A model generated the notes under the pieces. The model did not search any database and was not told where the DNA came from. It saw only the letters and a program-made list of their open reading frames with translations. Below are positions 35,099 through 44,091 of a stretch of DNA of 64,000 nucleotides, piece by piece (within the stretch, counting starts at the first letter, position 1; each line of letters starts with the position of its first letter). The position numbers were made by a program, and so were the translations under genes. This DNA is from Fen-1298 sp963833465 (GTDB taxonomy: Bacteria > Bacteroidota > Ignavibacteria > UBA10030), in the NCBI GenBank assembly GCA_963833465.1, contig CAWHXW010000002.1, positions 186,001 to 250,000 on the forward strand, given 5' to 3'.

Positions 35099-36184
35099 AT
35101 GCAAATAGGAATAGTCGGTATCCCGTTCTGTGGAAAATCCACACTGTTTCAAACAATCACAAAAACTCATATTGATCCGACTGCTCTTGCAAAAGCGGAA
35201 ACTCATCACGCCGTTGTAAAAATTCCTGATATAAGATTGGATAAATGTTCTGAAATATTTTCTCCCAAAAAAACAATTCATGCGACTATCGAATTTGTCG
35301 ATGTGATAGGATTGAAAAAAGGCGAATCCGGCTCTACGCAGTTTTCCACCAACTTTCTCGCAAATGTAAAATCAAACGATGCGCTTGTGCAGGTTGTCCG
35401 CTTGTTTGCAAACGATACAGTTCCACATCCTGATGGATCAATCGATGCAATGCGCGATATCGGTGCATTTGAAACTGAATTTATCCTTTCTGATTTGTCT
35501 CTTGTTGAAACCCGTATTGAAAAAATAAAAAAACAGCTTATGAAAATGCAGGATGAACTTGCCAAGCGTGAACTTCCTGTATTAGAAAAATGCAAGCAAA
35601 TACTTGAATCCGAAAAACCATTGCGTGAAACTACATTTACAAAAGATGAACTTCATCTTCTCAAAACTTATCAGCTCCTTTCTATTAAACCTATGCTCAT
35701 CGCACTAAACTTAGATGAGTCTCAGTTAAACGATATTAATAATCTTGTAAAGCAAGTTGCTGAAAAGAAAGAAGGATTGAACACTAAAGTTGTATCTTTC
35801 TTCGGCAAAATAGAAATGGAAATGTCCGAACTTGCAGACGATGAAGCAAAAGTTTTTATGGAAGAATACGGCATAAAAGAATCTGCGCTCAACACGTTAA
35901 TTCGAGAAGCTTATGCATTACTCGGGCTTCAATCTTTTTTTACAGTTGGAGAAGATGAATGCCGGGCATGGACAATCAAAAAAGGAATGAATGCGCAGGA
36001 AGCTGCCGGCGTAATCCATTCAGATTTTTTTGCAAAATTCATTCGTGCGGAAGTCGTCTCATACGATCACTTCATCGCAGCCGGCGGTTCTTTCGCCAAG
36101 ACAAAAGAAATCGGGCAATGGCGTCTTGAAGGAAAAGAATATATAGTTAAGGATGGAGATATAATTTCCGTACGGCATAGCTGA
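35099..36184 (+). CDS. Divergent YchF/Obg-family ATPase or GTPase
   Basis: A 361-aa P-loop protein of the YchF type: G1 GIPFCGKST at residues 7-15 (canonical YchF has GLPNVGKST), G3 FVDVIGL, a coiled-coil helical insertion (about 120-190), a G4-like LNLDES and a C-terminal TGS domain with DECRAWTIKKGMNAQEAAGVIHSDF and EYIVKDGDIISV. The conserved GxGNxFL segment of YchF is degenerate (STQFSTNFL). YchF proteins bind ribosomes and hydrolyse ATP. This is either a divergent orthologue or a second paralogue. Confidence 0.8.
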   Translation: MQIGIVGIPFCGKSTLFQTITKTHIDPTALAKAETHHAVVKIPDIRLDKCSEIFSPKKTIHATIEFVDVIGLKKGESGSTQFSTNFLANVKSNDALVQVVRLFANDTVPHPDGSIDAMRDIGAFETEFILSDLSLVETRIEKIKKQLMKMQDELAKRELPVLEKCKQILESEKPLRETTFTKDELHLLKTYQLLSIKPMLIALNLDESQLNDINNLVKQVAEKKEGLNTKVVSFFGKIEMEMSELADDEAKVFMEEYGIKESALNTLIREAYALLGLQSFFTVGEDECRAWTIKKGMNAQEAAGVIHSDFFAKFIRAEVVSYDHFIAAGGSFAKTKEIGQWRLEGKEYIVKDGDIISVRHS

Positions 36185-36251
36185 TAACTTGAAAAATGAT
36201 ATATATTTTTTAACATTCATTATTTCTGATTACTAATTAATTCAAAGGATA

Positions 36252-36839
36252 ATGAACATGATAAGTCTGCGTGGAACACAAACGGAAAAGAATCTATTGG
36301 CAGCATTTGCCGGAGAATCTCAGGCTAGAAATCGCTACACTTTTTTCGCTTCCAAAGCAAAGAAAGAAGGTTATGAACAGATAGCTGCAATATTTTTGGA
36401 AACTGCCGATAATGAAAAAGAACATGCTAAACGATTCTTTAAGTTCCTTGAAGGCGGAGCAGTCGAAATTACTGCGTCATATCCTGCAGGTGTTATTGGA
36501 TCGACAAAAGAAAATTTGAAAGCTGCGGCAGACGGAGAACAGGAGGAATACACAAAACTATATCCTCATTTTGCAGAAATAGCTAAGCAAGAAGGATTTT
36601 CCGAGGTTGCTCTCGCTTTTCGCACGATTGCTCTTGTTGAAAAGCATCATGAAGCACGATATCGCAAATTGCAAAAACAGGTTGAAGACGGAACTGTTTT
36701 TAAGAAAGAAAAAGTTATGCGCTGGAAATGCCGAAATTGCGGCTACATTCATGAGGGAAAAACTCCGCCTGCAAAATGTCCGGCTTGCGAACATCCCGAA
36801 TCATTTTTTGAAATCGAAGTGTGGGACCAAATAGAATAA
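36252..36839 (+). CDS. Rubrerythrin
   Basis: Non-haem di-iron peroxidase that removes hydrogen peroxide in anaerobes and microaerophiles. An N-terminal ferritin-like four-helix bundle carries Glu/His ligands in AFAGESQARNRY, ETADNEKEHAKRFF and VEKHHEARYRKL. The C-terminal rubredoxin-like domain has CRNCGYIHEG and KCPACEHP. At 195 aa it is a classical rubrerythrin. It suggests an anaerobic or microaerobic lifestyle with peroxide exposure. Confidence 0.95.
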   Translation: MNMISLRGTQTEKNLLAAFAGESQARNRYTFFASKAKKEGYEQIAAIFLETADNEKEHAKRFFKFLEGGAVEITASYPAGVIGSTKENLKAAADGEQEEYTKLYPHFAEIAKQEGFSEVALAFRTIALVEKHHEARYRKLQKQVEDGTVFKKEKVMRWKCRNCGYIHEGKTPPAKCPACEHPESFFEIEVWDQIE

Positions 36840-37215
36840 ATTCACATTTCATTTTTAGTTCAAATAACGCCATTATGAGATAAGCCTCCGGCTCTCACAA
36901 CTTGAGGATATTCCTTTTTAGATCCTTAGGAATTGAATGTTTGTAATTTTAAAAACATTGTCATTTTCAAAAAACTGTAGGTGTTCAACTCTTAGGGAGT
37001 TGTTTTTTCAAATTCTAATATTACAAATGTTTGAAGTTACGGCGTCAAGGAGATCAGTGTGGGATATTTTAGAAATCTTCCTCATTCAAACATTATGATT
37101 CGGTGAAATTAACTTTCAAAGAGAAATAACACCGAGCAGTCACAAAATCTCTTTTAATAATTTTCGTCACAAAATATCCGCGTTAAGCGAAAGTATTTTG
37201 TATTACAAATGGCTT
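36840..37215. other. 376-base gap between convergent genes
   Basis: AT-rich sequence between rubrerythrin and the opposing cbpA. Apart from the hairpin at 36986-37008 I see no gene, RNA or repeat. Open frames here are short and lack coding character. Confidence 0.5.
36986..37008 (+). terminator. Possible Rho-independent terminator
   Basis: A perfect 6-bp stem CAACTC/GAGTTG with a 5-base loop is followed by six T. It lies about 147 bases past the rubrerythrin stop. The stem is short, so this is a moderate-strength candidate. Confidence 0.55.
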
Positions 37216-38142
37216 TTATTTACGCAACGCTGATAATTTTTTAAATAAATCTATTTCTTGTTCACTAAGATGATCTGGCAGTTGTATTGCAATGGTCACG
37301 TACATGTTTCCGAATTCATTCTTTGTGCCATAGATAGGCATTCCGAGTCCTAATAATCTCAGCACTTTACCGTTAGGTGTTTCTTTTGGAATGTCCACGT
37401 TGACAATGTTTTTTATTGTTTTAATTTTTGTCTTGCCGCCGAGGATGGCAGTATATAAATCGACAATTCTGTCACAGTATAGATCGTTTCCTTTCCGTTG
37501 GAATTCTGGATGCTGTGCGACTTTTATTGTGATGTATAGATCTCCATTTGTGCCGCCATTAAACCCGATGCCTCCTTTGCCTGTGACTCTCAATATTTGC
37601 CCATCTGCAATTCCCGGCTTCATCGTTATTTTAATTGTCTGATCATTTATCTTTAGGAGGCGTGTCGTGCCATTGTAAGCTTCTTCGAGCGTTAATGTCG
37701 TCTCAGCTTCAAAGTCTTCTCCTTTTCTTGCTCTGCCTCTTCTCCCACTTTTTCCTCCACTTTGTTGGCCAAAAATATTTTCGAAGATATTTCCTAAACC
37801 TTCATCCCCGAACATTGCACTAAATTCTTCCTGGCTCATCGTACGTTCTTGGCCGCCGCGGCTGCCTGTGTACTTCGACCAATCGAATCCTCCGGGTTGT
37901 TGTCCGGCTTCTTCATAACGTTTCCAATCTGCTCCAAACTGGTCATATTTTTTCCGTTTTGCCGGATCGCTGAGAATTCCGTTTGCTTCGTTTATATCTT
38001 TAAATTTCTCCTCTGCTGCTTTGTCTCCCTTTGTTTTATCGGGATGATATTTGTTGGCAAGTTTTCTGTACGCCTTCTTGATTTCATCTTTTGTAGCCGT
38101 CTTTTCCACTCCCAATATTTTATAATAATCTTTATAAGTCAT
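37216..38142 (-). CDS. DnaJ-class co-chaperone CbpA-like
   Basis: Stimulates a DnaK-type Hsp70. The J-domain covers residues 1-70 with HPD at 33-35. A Gly-rich linker follows (QQPGGFDWSKYTGSRGGQ), then the two C-terminal substrate-binding domains (EAETTLTLEEAYNGTTRLL and IVDLYTAILGGKTKIKT). The CxxCxGxG zinc-finger repeats of full DnaJ are absent, so it is the CbpA type. Length 308 aa. It stands alone on the minus strand. Confidence 0.92.
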   Translation of the reverse strand: MTYKDYYKILGVEKTATKDEIKKAYRKLANKYHPDKTKGDKAAEEKFKDINEANGILSDPAKRKKYDQFGADWKRYEEAGQQPGGFDWSKYTGSRGGQERTMSQEEFSAMFGDEGLGNIFENIFGQQSGGKSGRRGRARKGEDFEAETTLTLEEAYNGTTRLLKINDQTIKITMKPGIADGQILRVTGKGGIGFNGGTNGDLYITIKVAQHPEFQRKGNDLYCDRIVDLYTAILGGKTKIKTIKNIVNVDIPKETPNGKVLRLLGLGMPIYGTKNEFGNMYVTIAIQLPDHLSEQEIDLFKKLSALRK

Positions 38143-38266
38143 TGCCGTTTAATCCTTTCTTCAAAATTGTTTCTTGCAGCGATTTTAAATCAAATATATT
38201 CCTTTTTTATTGCAGACGTTCGTATTGTATTAGTCGGCATAATTTTAACAGCTGTTTTATTTTAAT

Positions 38267-40096
38267 TTATTCCAAAATAATTTTCATTTCACATGCTTCA
38301 CAATCAAATTCAAGTCTGTACTGATTCTTCGCATCTTGCAAAAAAAGCGGTAGTGCATTAAATACATTTTTTCCGGTGCAAAGGCCATATTGAAAACGCA
38401 AACAATGCTTCATCATCATTACGGTCTTTCCTTTTACAGCTTTTTGCAGCTCAAATGCTTTCTCAATATTAATAACACCATGTCTATGATAGAATGCCTC
38501 AGCTTTTTTGTTTGCAACATTCGCCGAATAATCTAATTGTTTTGCTGGATATAGCTCATTATTGGGTTCAATTTTAAAAGTTTGTTTTTTATATAATTTT
38601 AATCGCTCTTCTTCCAATTTGCGAATTCCTTCACGTCTAATTTCATTGCATACACTTATTGGAATAAAATATGGCTCGCTCCATTCAATATGCAATTCTT
38701 CACAAACAAAGATCGAATCACCTAACTTTGTAAATTGTCGATGAACAATTTCCTCCGCCTGATTATTATTTTTTGCCGGCTTCTTTTCACAATTTCGCTC
38801 AATTATTATTTTCACTTCTTCTTCATCTTTGATATCAAGAGCAAAACCGTTATTTGTTTCGATGAATCGCATTTTAAGTGCAATTAAGCGTTTTGTTTTA
38901 TTTTTTTGAAGTTCTTTAGCAAAGGCATAATCATAATTTCGATAGATTATTGTTCCAACTTCAAGTCCATTAATTTCTGATGGAAATATTTTCTTCTCTT
39001 CTATCTTATTAATATTTGTGCCTTGCAAATCATTTTTTGCATTAAAAAAACAAATTCCGTCTCCGTTATGCAATGTCTCTTCCATATTAAGAATAAAGTA
39101 ATTTCGTCCTATGTGTATTACTTTTCCTAGATATGCACCGGTAGATTTCGGTGTATGCGGAGAAAGAATATCTTTGCTCCGCTGCCGGATAAAGTGTTCT
39201 GTAAATCCGCGATTGAATGTTTTAGCAGGGTCCGGTTGAAATCCCAAGATTGTTTTTCCTGATGATGCTCGAACAAGCGACCGATCTTTTTCTAATATTC
39301 TATCAATATTTTGTCTGTAGAATGCTGTAACATTCTTCACATAGTTGATATCTTTCAAGCGTCCTTCAATTTTAAATGAAGAGACTCCGGCATTAATTAG
39401 ATCACAAAGATATTCCGAGAGATTTAAATCTTTTTGCGAAAGAAGATATTTATCCCTTTCAATTACTTTTCCAAAGTCATCCTTAAGAGTATATTGCAAG
39501 CGGCACGGCTGTGCACATTCTCCGCGATTTGCGCTTCGATTCTGGGTTGCTTGACTTAAATAGCATTGTCCGCTAAAGCTGACGCATAATGCACCGTGTA
39601 TAAAAAACTCTAAATCTATTTTTGTATTCGTTCTAATTTCACGTAATTGCTTCAGCGATAATTCGCGTGCTAGAATAACTCGCTGAATTCCGACTTTCTC
39701 AAGAAATTTGATTTTCTCTTTAGAATAATTGTGCATTTGTGTGCTTGCAAAAAGCGGAATCGGCGGCAAATCAAGTTCTAATAATCCCATATCTTGAATG
39801 ATCAACGCATCTGCACCTGCTTCATAAATAGATTTAATAATGGCAAAAGCTTCATCTAATTCTTCATCAAATAAAATCGTATTTAGCGCAACATAAACTT
39901 TTGCCCAATAACGATGTGCATAGTGTACCAGTTTAGCGATATCATCTATCATATTTCCTGCGGCGGCTCGAGCTCCAAACTTTGGCGCACCTACATACAC
40001 AGCATCGGCACCATAATTGATTGCCGCTATGCCTGCCGCTAAGTTCTTAGCGGGAGCAAGAAGTTCTATGCTTCGTGCATTTCCCTTATTGTTCAT
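38267..40096 (-). CDS. U32 family peptidase / RNA hydroxylation-type protein (RlhA-like)
   Basis: Peptidase-U32 superfamily, 609 aa. The TIM-barrel part has ELLAPAKNLAAGIAAINYGADAVYVGAPKFGAR, FASTQMHNYSKEKIKFL, FIHGALCVSFSGQCYLSQ and NRGECAQPCRLQY with the conserved cysteines, then SSFKIEGRLKDINYV. The C-terminal DUF3656-like region has a CLRFQYGLC...CEAC cysteine set. Better-known members (RlhA, TrhP) hydroxylate RNA with prephenate-derived chemistry and Fe-S clusters, while older names call them collagenases. A tRNA/rRNA-modification role seems more likely, but that is inference. Confidence 0.85.
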   Translation of the reverse strand: MNNKGNARSIELLAPAKNLAAGIAAINYGADAVYVGAPKFGARAAAGNMIDDIAKLVHYAHRYWAKVYVALNTILFDEELDEAFAIIKSIYEAGADALIIQDMGLLELDLPPIPLFASTQMHNYSKEKIKFLEKVGIQRVILARELSLKQLREIRTNTKIDLEFFIHGALCVSFSGQCYLSQATQNRSANRGECAQPCRLQYTLKDDFGKVIERDKYLLSQKDLNLSEYLCDLINAGVSSFKIEGRLKDINYVKNVTAFYRQNIDRILEKDRSLVRASSGKTILGFQPDPAKTFNRGFTEHFIRQRSKDILSPHTPKSTGAYLGKVIHIGRNYFILNMEETLHNGDGICFFNAKNDLQGTNINKIEEKKIFPSEINGLEVGTIIYRNYDYAFAKELQKNKTKRLIALKMRFIETNNGFALDIKDEEEVKIIIERNCEKKPAKNNNQAEEIVHRQFTKLGDSIFVCEELHIEWSEPYFIPISVCNEIRREGIRKLEEERLKLYKKQTFKIEPNNELYPAKQLDYSANVANKKAEAFYHRHGVINIEKAFELQKAVKGKTVMMMKHCLRFQYGLCTGKNVFNALPLFLQDAKNQYRLEFDCEACEMKIILE

Positions 40097-40199
40097 TTAA
40101 TGATATCCTCAAATTTAAGGTAGAGAAACTTCTCTTCGCTCTCAAATTGATAGCGCGGAAAAACTTACGTATATTTCAAATAAATAACAGGAGATATTA

Positions 40200-41255
40200 T
40201 TGCAAAAACAAGAAAACAAGGAATGGATTCCTACAAATCCAGACTATGATCCTAACAAGCCGATGCAGGTCGGCGGTCAGGCAGTTATTGAAGGTGTAAT
40301 GATGCGCGCACGCGGTTCAGTTGCTACAGCAGTACGGCGAGCAAACGGACAAATTGTTGTGCAAAAACAGGAATACAAATCTGTTACAGAAAAATATAAA
40401 TGGTTGAATATTCCCATCTTGCGCGGCGCAGTCGAACTAATCGATATGATGTACCTTGGCATGAAAACACTCAATTTTTCTGCTGAAATTGCAATGCTCG
40501 ATATTGAGACTAAAGAAACCAAACATGGAACTGTTACAAAAATAAATGAAACAAAAACTCAATCCAAGCTGGCTCTTGCTGCAACACTTGTACTCGCACT
40601 CGCTATTGGAATAGGAGTTTTCTTTATCGTTCCTTTATATTTAACTACTAAAGTATTTGCTATCGAACAAACAGCAGTTACATTTAACCTTATTGCCGGT
40701 TCTATTCGTATTGCAATTCTTCTTCTTTATTTGGCTGGCATTTCGTTGATGAAAGATATCAAGCAGCTTTTTCGCTACCACGGTGCCGAACATAAATCTG
40801 TATTCGCATTCGAATTGAAAGGTGCACTCGTTCCGGATTCTGCGATAAAGTTCAGTCGATTTCATCCTCGATGCGGAACAAGTTTTCTTCTTACCGTTGC
40901 GTTCGTCGCAATTCTTTCATTCAGCTTTCTCGATGCACTTCTATTGACATTTATAACTCGAATTACTTTGCCTGTACGCCTGCTGACTCATTTACCTTTT
41001 ATTCCAGTCGTCGGCGGTTTGGCGTACGAATTAATAAAGATCTCTGCAAAGCACAGCGCAACATGGTGGGGCAGAATTTTAATTACGCCTGGGCTTTGGC
41101 TTCAACATATTACTACAAAGGAACCGACTGAATCGCAAATAGAAGTTGCTTTGGTAGCTCTTAAATGCGCACTCGGTCAAGAAGATCCGGAAAAATATAT
41201 TCTGCAACTAAACGCAGAAAATGCTGCTTCGAATTCTTCATTAGTTAAAGCATAA
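40200..41255 (+). CDS. DUF1385 integral membrane protein (YqhQ-like)
   Basis: A 351-aa membrane protein. The family opening GGQAVIEGVMMRARGSVATAVRR is followed by KYKWLNIPILRGAVEL, two long helices (about residues 120-185), FRYHGAEHKSVFAFE, HPRCGTSFLLTVAFVAILSF and a C-terminal ITTKEPT region. The function is unknown. It starts at TTG 40200, supported by AGGAG 7-8 bases upstream, and no ATG lies earlier in frame. prfA follows after 7 bases; this DUF1385-prfA pairing is common in other bacteria. Confidence 0.88.
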   Translation: MQKQENKEWIPTNPDYDPNKPMQVGGQAVIEGVMMRARGSVATAVRRANGQIVVQKQEYKSVTEKYKWLNIPILRGAVELIDMMYLGMKTLNFSAEIAMLDIETKETKHGTVTKINETKTQSKLALAATLVLALAIGIGVFFIVPLYLTTKVFAIEQTAVTFNLIAGSIRIAILLLYLAGISLMKDIKQLFRYHGAEHKSVFAFELKGALVPDSAIKFSRFHPRCGTSFLLTVAFVAILSFSFLDALLLTFITRITLPVRLLTHLPFIPVVGGLAYELIKISAKHSATWWGRILITPGLWLQHITTKEPTESQIEVALVALKCALGQEDPEKYILQLNAENAASNSSLVKA

Positions 41256-41262
41256 GATTTTT

Positions 41263-42333
41263 ATGATTGATAAGTTGGAAAAAATATTTCAGCGCTACGA
41301 TGAAATCAGCAAATTGATGAGCGATCCTATAATTGCGGCTGATCAGCAGAAAAGCCGGGAATTGGGAAGAGAATTTCATTCACTTGAAATGATTGTTAGA
41401 GCCGGACAGCGATATAAAAAAGTTTATTATGATTTAAATGGCAGCAAAGAATTATTGGATTCTACGAATGATGCAGAAATGAAATTGCTTGCGCAAGAAG
41501 AGTATGACCGGCTTAAAATAGAACTGGTTCAGCTTGAAGAAGAAATAAAGATATTGTTGATTCCACCTGCTCCAAACGATTCTAAAAACTTTATTATGGA
41601 AATCCGTGCAGGCACAGGCGGCGAAGAAGCAGCGATCTTTGCTGCAGATTTATATAGGATGTACACACGTTATTCAGAAAGAAAAGGTTGGAAAATCGAG
41701 TTAATGGATTGGAATGAAACCGGTATGGGCGGCTTTAAAGAAATTGTATTTGCAGTCTCCGGCGAAGGTGCTTATGGTGTGATGAAGTACGAAAGCGGTG
41801 TGCACCGTGTGCAGCGTGTGCCTGAGACAGAAGCACAAGGCCGCGTACACACTTCAGCGGCATCAGTTGTTGTGCTGCCTGAAGTGGAAGATGTTGAAAT
41901 AGAAATAAACCCGGTTGATCTTCAAATTGACACATATCGCTCGGGCGGCAAAGGTGGACAGAATGTAAATAAAGTTGAAACGGCTGTGCGAATTACGCAT
42001 AAACCAAGCGGAATTATTGTTGCGTGCCAGCAAGAGCGCTCCCAATTTCAGAACCGCGAACGGGCAATGAAAATGCTTAGGGCTAAATTATACGAAATAA
42101 AACTTGAAGAGCAGACAAAATCTACTGCTGCGCAGCGAAAGTCGATGGTGAAGAGCGGCGACAGAAGCGATAAAATCCGAACGTACAATTTTCCACAGAA
42201 CCGATTGACCGACCATCGAATCGGATATACAATTTACAGTTTGGACCGCGTAATTGATGGTGAGTTAGATGAATTGATTGATCAATTGCGAATCGCCGAT
42301 CGGGCAGAGAAACTGCAAAACGCTACAGCGTGA
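41263..42333 (+). CDS. prfA: Peptide chain release factor 1
   Basis: Terminates translation at UAA and UAG. The peptidyl-tRNA hydrolysis motif GGQ is in YRSGGKGGQNVNKVE. The stop-codon-reading tripeptide that is PxT in RF1 appears as Pro-Glu-Thr in RVPETEAQGRVHTS. Length 356 aa is normal. It ends 6 bases before the convergent tadA gene. Confidence 0.96.
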   Translation: MIDKLEKIFQRYDEISKLMSDPIIAADQQKSRELGREFHSLEMIVRAGQRYKKVYYDLNGSKELLDSTNDAEMKLLAQEEYDRLKIELVQLEEEIKILLIPPAPNDSKNFIMEIRAGTGGEEAAIFAADLYRMYTRYSERKGWKIELMDWNETGMGGFKEIVFAVSGEGAYGVMKYESGVHRVQRVPETEAQGRVHTSAASVVVLPEVEDVEIEINPVDLQIDTYRSGGKGGQNVNKVETAVRITHKPSGIIVACQQERSQFQNRERAMKMLRAKLYEIKLEEQTKSTAAQRKSMVKSGDRSDKIRTYNFPQNRLTDHRIGYTIYSLDRVIDGELDELIDQLRIADRAEKLQNATA

Positions 42334-42339
42334 TTCTGT

Positions 42340-42822
42340 CTATTGTGCCGATGTGTTCTTTCGTTGTAAAATTCTTTTCTTTGAAAAAAAATTTTTCAGC
42401 AACGCTTCACTTTCTTTATCACAAATTCCTCCTACCACATGGACATTATGATTAAGCCGTCTATCTTCGACAATATTAAAGAGTGTCCCGCAAGCACCGG
42501 CTTTAGGATCGTATGAACCAAAAACAAGCGTTGGAATGCGAGCAAGAATAATAGCACCTGCACACATCGGGCATGGTTCTAATGTGACAAACAAAGTACA
42601 TCGTTCTAATCGCCTTGATTGCAAATGATTTGAAGCAGCAGTAATTGCAATCATTTCTGCATGCGCAGTTGGATCCTGCAATCGTTCTATTTGGTTAAAT
42701 CCCCTGCCTATTATTTCCCCTTCATACACAACAATTGCTCCCACTGGTACTTCATCTGCGTCGAAAGCGCGCTGGGCTTCACGGAGAGTAATATTCATCC
42801 ATTTTTCATATTGGATTGCCAT
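42340..42822 (-). CDS. tadA: tRNA-specific adenosine deaminase TadA
   Basis: Zinc enzyme that converts A34 of tRNA-Arg(ACG) to inosine. The catalytic HAE is at residues 54-56 and the zinc ligands PCPMC give C84 and C87. Length 160 aa is normal. A tRNA-Arg gene lies about 700 bases upstream but carries anticodon TCG, so it is not a substrate. The gene is convergent with prfA. Confidence 0.94.
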   Translation of the reverse strand: MAIQYEKWMNITLREAQRAFDADEVPVGAIVVYEGEIIGRGFNQIERLQDPTAHAEMIAITAASNHLQSRRLERCTLFVTLEPCPMCAGAIILARIPTLVFGSYDPKAGACGTLFNIVEDRRLNHNVHVVGGICDKESEALLKNFFSKKRILQRKNTSAQ

Positions 42823-42909
42823 AAATGCTTATATACTTTTAATATACAGACCCGGTGGAATATTAAAATCGATGCAGTCAATTAATTCGCATAGAATGAA
42901 GAATATATT

Positions 42910-43473
42910 TTATTTAGCGAAACCTCTCATTGGTATTTCACCGACATTTGAATCAACAGATTCCAGTGTGTATGCACTAACTTTTGATAAATCTGATAAT
43001 GCTGCTATTATTCGATTCACCTCTTCATCTATTGTATCAAGTTGATGTGTTATTTTTGTATTGCCTGCGGCTGCTTTATGTGCAGAGCCCAATGTCAGCA
43101 TAATAATTGATAACGGATTATTAATATGATGTTGTAATCCGCGAGTTACTTCATGAAGTGTTTTAAGTTGTGTTTGCTGAAGCTGCACTTCTCGTTCAAC
43201 AATAAGTCTTTGTTCTTCACTTTTGTAAAGTTTTGTCCGCACTTCAATAACTTTCACTAAAGATACAGAGAGTAACCATATAAATGGAAAAGCATCAAAG
43301 CTGCTAATTATATTATCAAGAAGTAAAATATGAGCAATAGGATTTTTCAACTTAGAAAAAAAACGAATAATGCAAAATAAAAGATAAGTGTAGATGAAGA
43401 GTCCGGAAAGGACTGCTGGGTATTTTATAAAAAATTTTTTCGCCTCTTCGTAAATCTTTCTGATAGGATTCAT
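42910..43473 (-). CDS. Membrane protein with HisKA-type dimerisation segment, no kinase domain
   Basis: A 187-aa protein with two predicted transmembrane helices (about residues 20-38 and 58-74), a coiled-coil linker rich in Gln and Glu (84-110), and a segment LHEVTRGLQHHINNPLSIIMLTL that matches the H-box helix of histidine kinases. The usual HExxNPL reads HHINNPL, so the acidic residue after the phosphoacceptor His115 is replaced. No HATPase domain follows and none is visible in other frames downstream. It may be a truncated kinase or a phosphotransfer or dimerisation partner. Confidence 0.6.
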   Translation of the reverse strand: MNPIRKIYEEAKKFFIKYPAVLSGLFIYTYLLFCIIRFFSKLKNPIAHILLLDNIISSFDAFPFIWLLSVSLVKVIEVRTKLYKSEEQRLIVEREVQLQQTQLKTLHEVTRGLQHHINNPLSIIMLTLGSAHKAAAGNTKITHQLDTIDEEVNRIIAALSDLSKVSAYTLESVDSNVGEIPMRGFAK

Positions 43474-43540
43474 TTTAATTACTCCACGAATGATGTTCGA
43501 TGAGTATCAGCGAATTTAACAGAACAGATTGTAAATATTG

Positions 43541-43614
43541 TGCACCCGGAGGGAGTCGAACCCCCAACCCTCAGATCCGAAGTCTGATGCTCTATCCAGT
43601 TGAGCTACGGGTGC
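43541..43614 (-). tRNA. tRNA-Arg (anticodon TCG)
   Basis: A complete cloverleaf on the minus strand: acceptor stem GCACCCG/CGGGTGC with discriminator A, D-arm GCTC/GAGC, anticodon stem TCAGA/TCTGA around loop CTTCGGA (anticodon TCG), and T-arm GGGGG-TTCGACT-CCCTC. The CCA end is not encoded. It reads CGA and probably other CGN codons. Confidence 0.95.
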
Positions 43615-43667
43615 ATTGAAATTATTCTATTTCCTTCATTTGATTTTTATTGTGGAGTAAATTAATT

Positions 43668-43700
43668 TTATTTTTTTTACTCTTGAAGTAAAAAAAATAA
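43668..43700. repeat. AT-rich perfect inverted repeat
   Basis: TTATTTTTTTTACT and AGTAAAAAAAATAA form a perfect 14-bp stem around a 5-base loop, CTTGA. It lies between gnd and tRNA-Arg and could end transcription from the gnd side, but the stem has only one C-G pair per arm, so a terminator call would be weak. Confidence 0.6.
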
Positions 43701-43719
43701 GTACAACCGTTATATGAAA

Positions 43720-43832
43720 CACCTAACAAGAAACTGCTTCCGATCGCTTATCTCTTGACGTTAAAATGTTTGATCTATAATTTTCATCTGTTCGGAAGCT
43801 ATTGATTCAAATATACAAAAGGATGTTAGGTG
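43720..43832. repeat. Composite inverted repeat with attC-like core boxes
   Basis: Outer arms CACCTAACA (43720-43728) and TGTTAGGTG (43824-43832) enclose inner arms GCTTCCGA (43736-43743) and TCGGAAGC (43792-43799). The outer arms contain ACCTAAC and GTTAGGT, which fit the RYYYAAC and GTTRRRY core boxes of integron attC sites, and the inner arms sit where L boxes would. The spacers are unequal (7 and 24 bases), unlike known attC sites, so the identity is open. Confidence 0.55.
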
Positions 43833-44091
43833 AAACAATATTATATCAAGGAAGAGTTTAATAAATGTTTGAACCGCCAAAAGCACCTGTAGCCTCTTCG
43901 AGTTCGGATAGATGCGATGAATATCGAAAATACTTATGCGCAATCTATTCAGACTACTGACGATAGATTATGCAGGAATAAATTTGCACTGTTGTTGTTT
44001 GTATTCATTTTAGATAGATAGGCAATGCAAGCATCTGCAATTTAAAGTAAAAGATTGTCAAAATATAAAAAACTGATTTTAACTATATTAA

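Larger units (their letters stand above)
43615..44091. other. 477-base gap with inverted repeats and no gene
   Basis: The gap between gnd and tRNA-Arg holds two inverted-repeat structures (43668-43700 and 43720-43832) and otherwise AT-rich sequence. A 60-codon open frame at 43761-43943 on the minus strand overlaps one arm of the larger repeat and has no recognisable protein character, so I do not call it a gene. Confidence 0.55.

Noticed and set aside
43720..43832. Calling the composite inverted repeat a true integron attC site
   Set aside because: The spacers between the paired boxes are 7 and 24 bases, not symmetrical, and no integrase or gene cassettes are visible. It is kept only as a repeat and an open observation.
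43761..43943. 60-codon open frame on the minus strand between gnd and tRNA-Arg
   Set aside because: It overlaps one arm of an inverted repeat, has no ribosome-binding site and no recognisable protein features.
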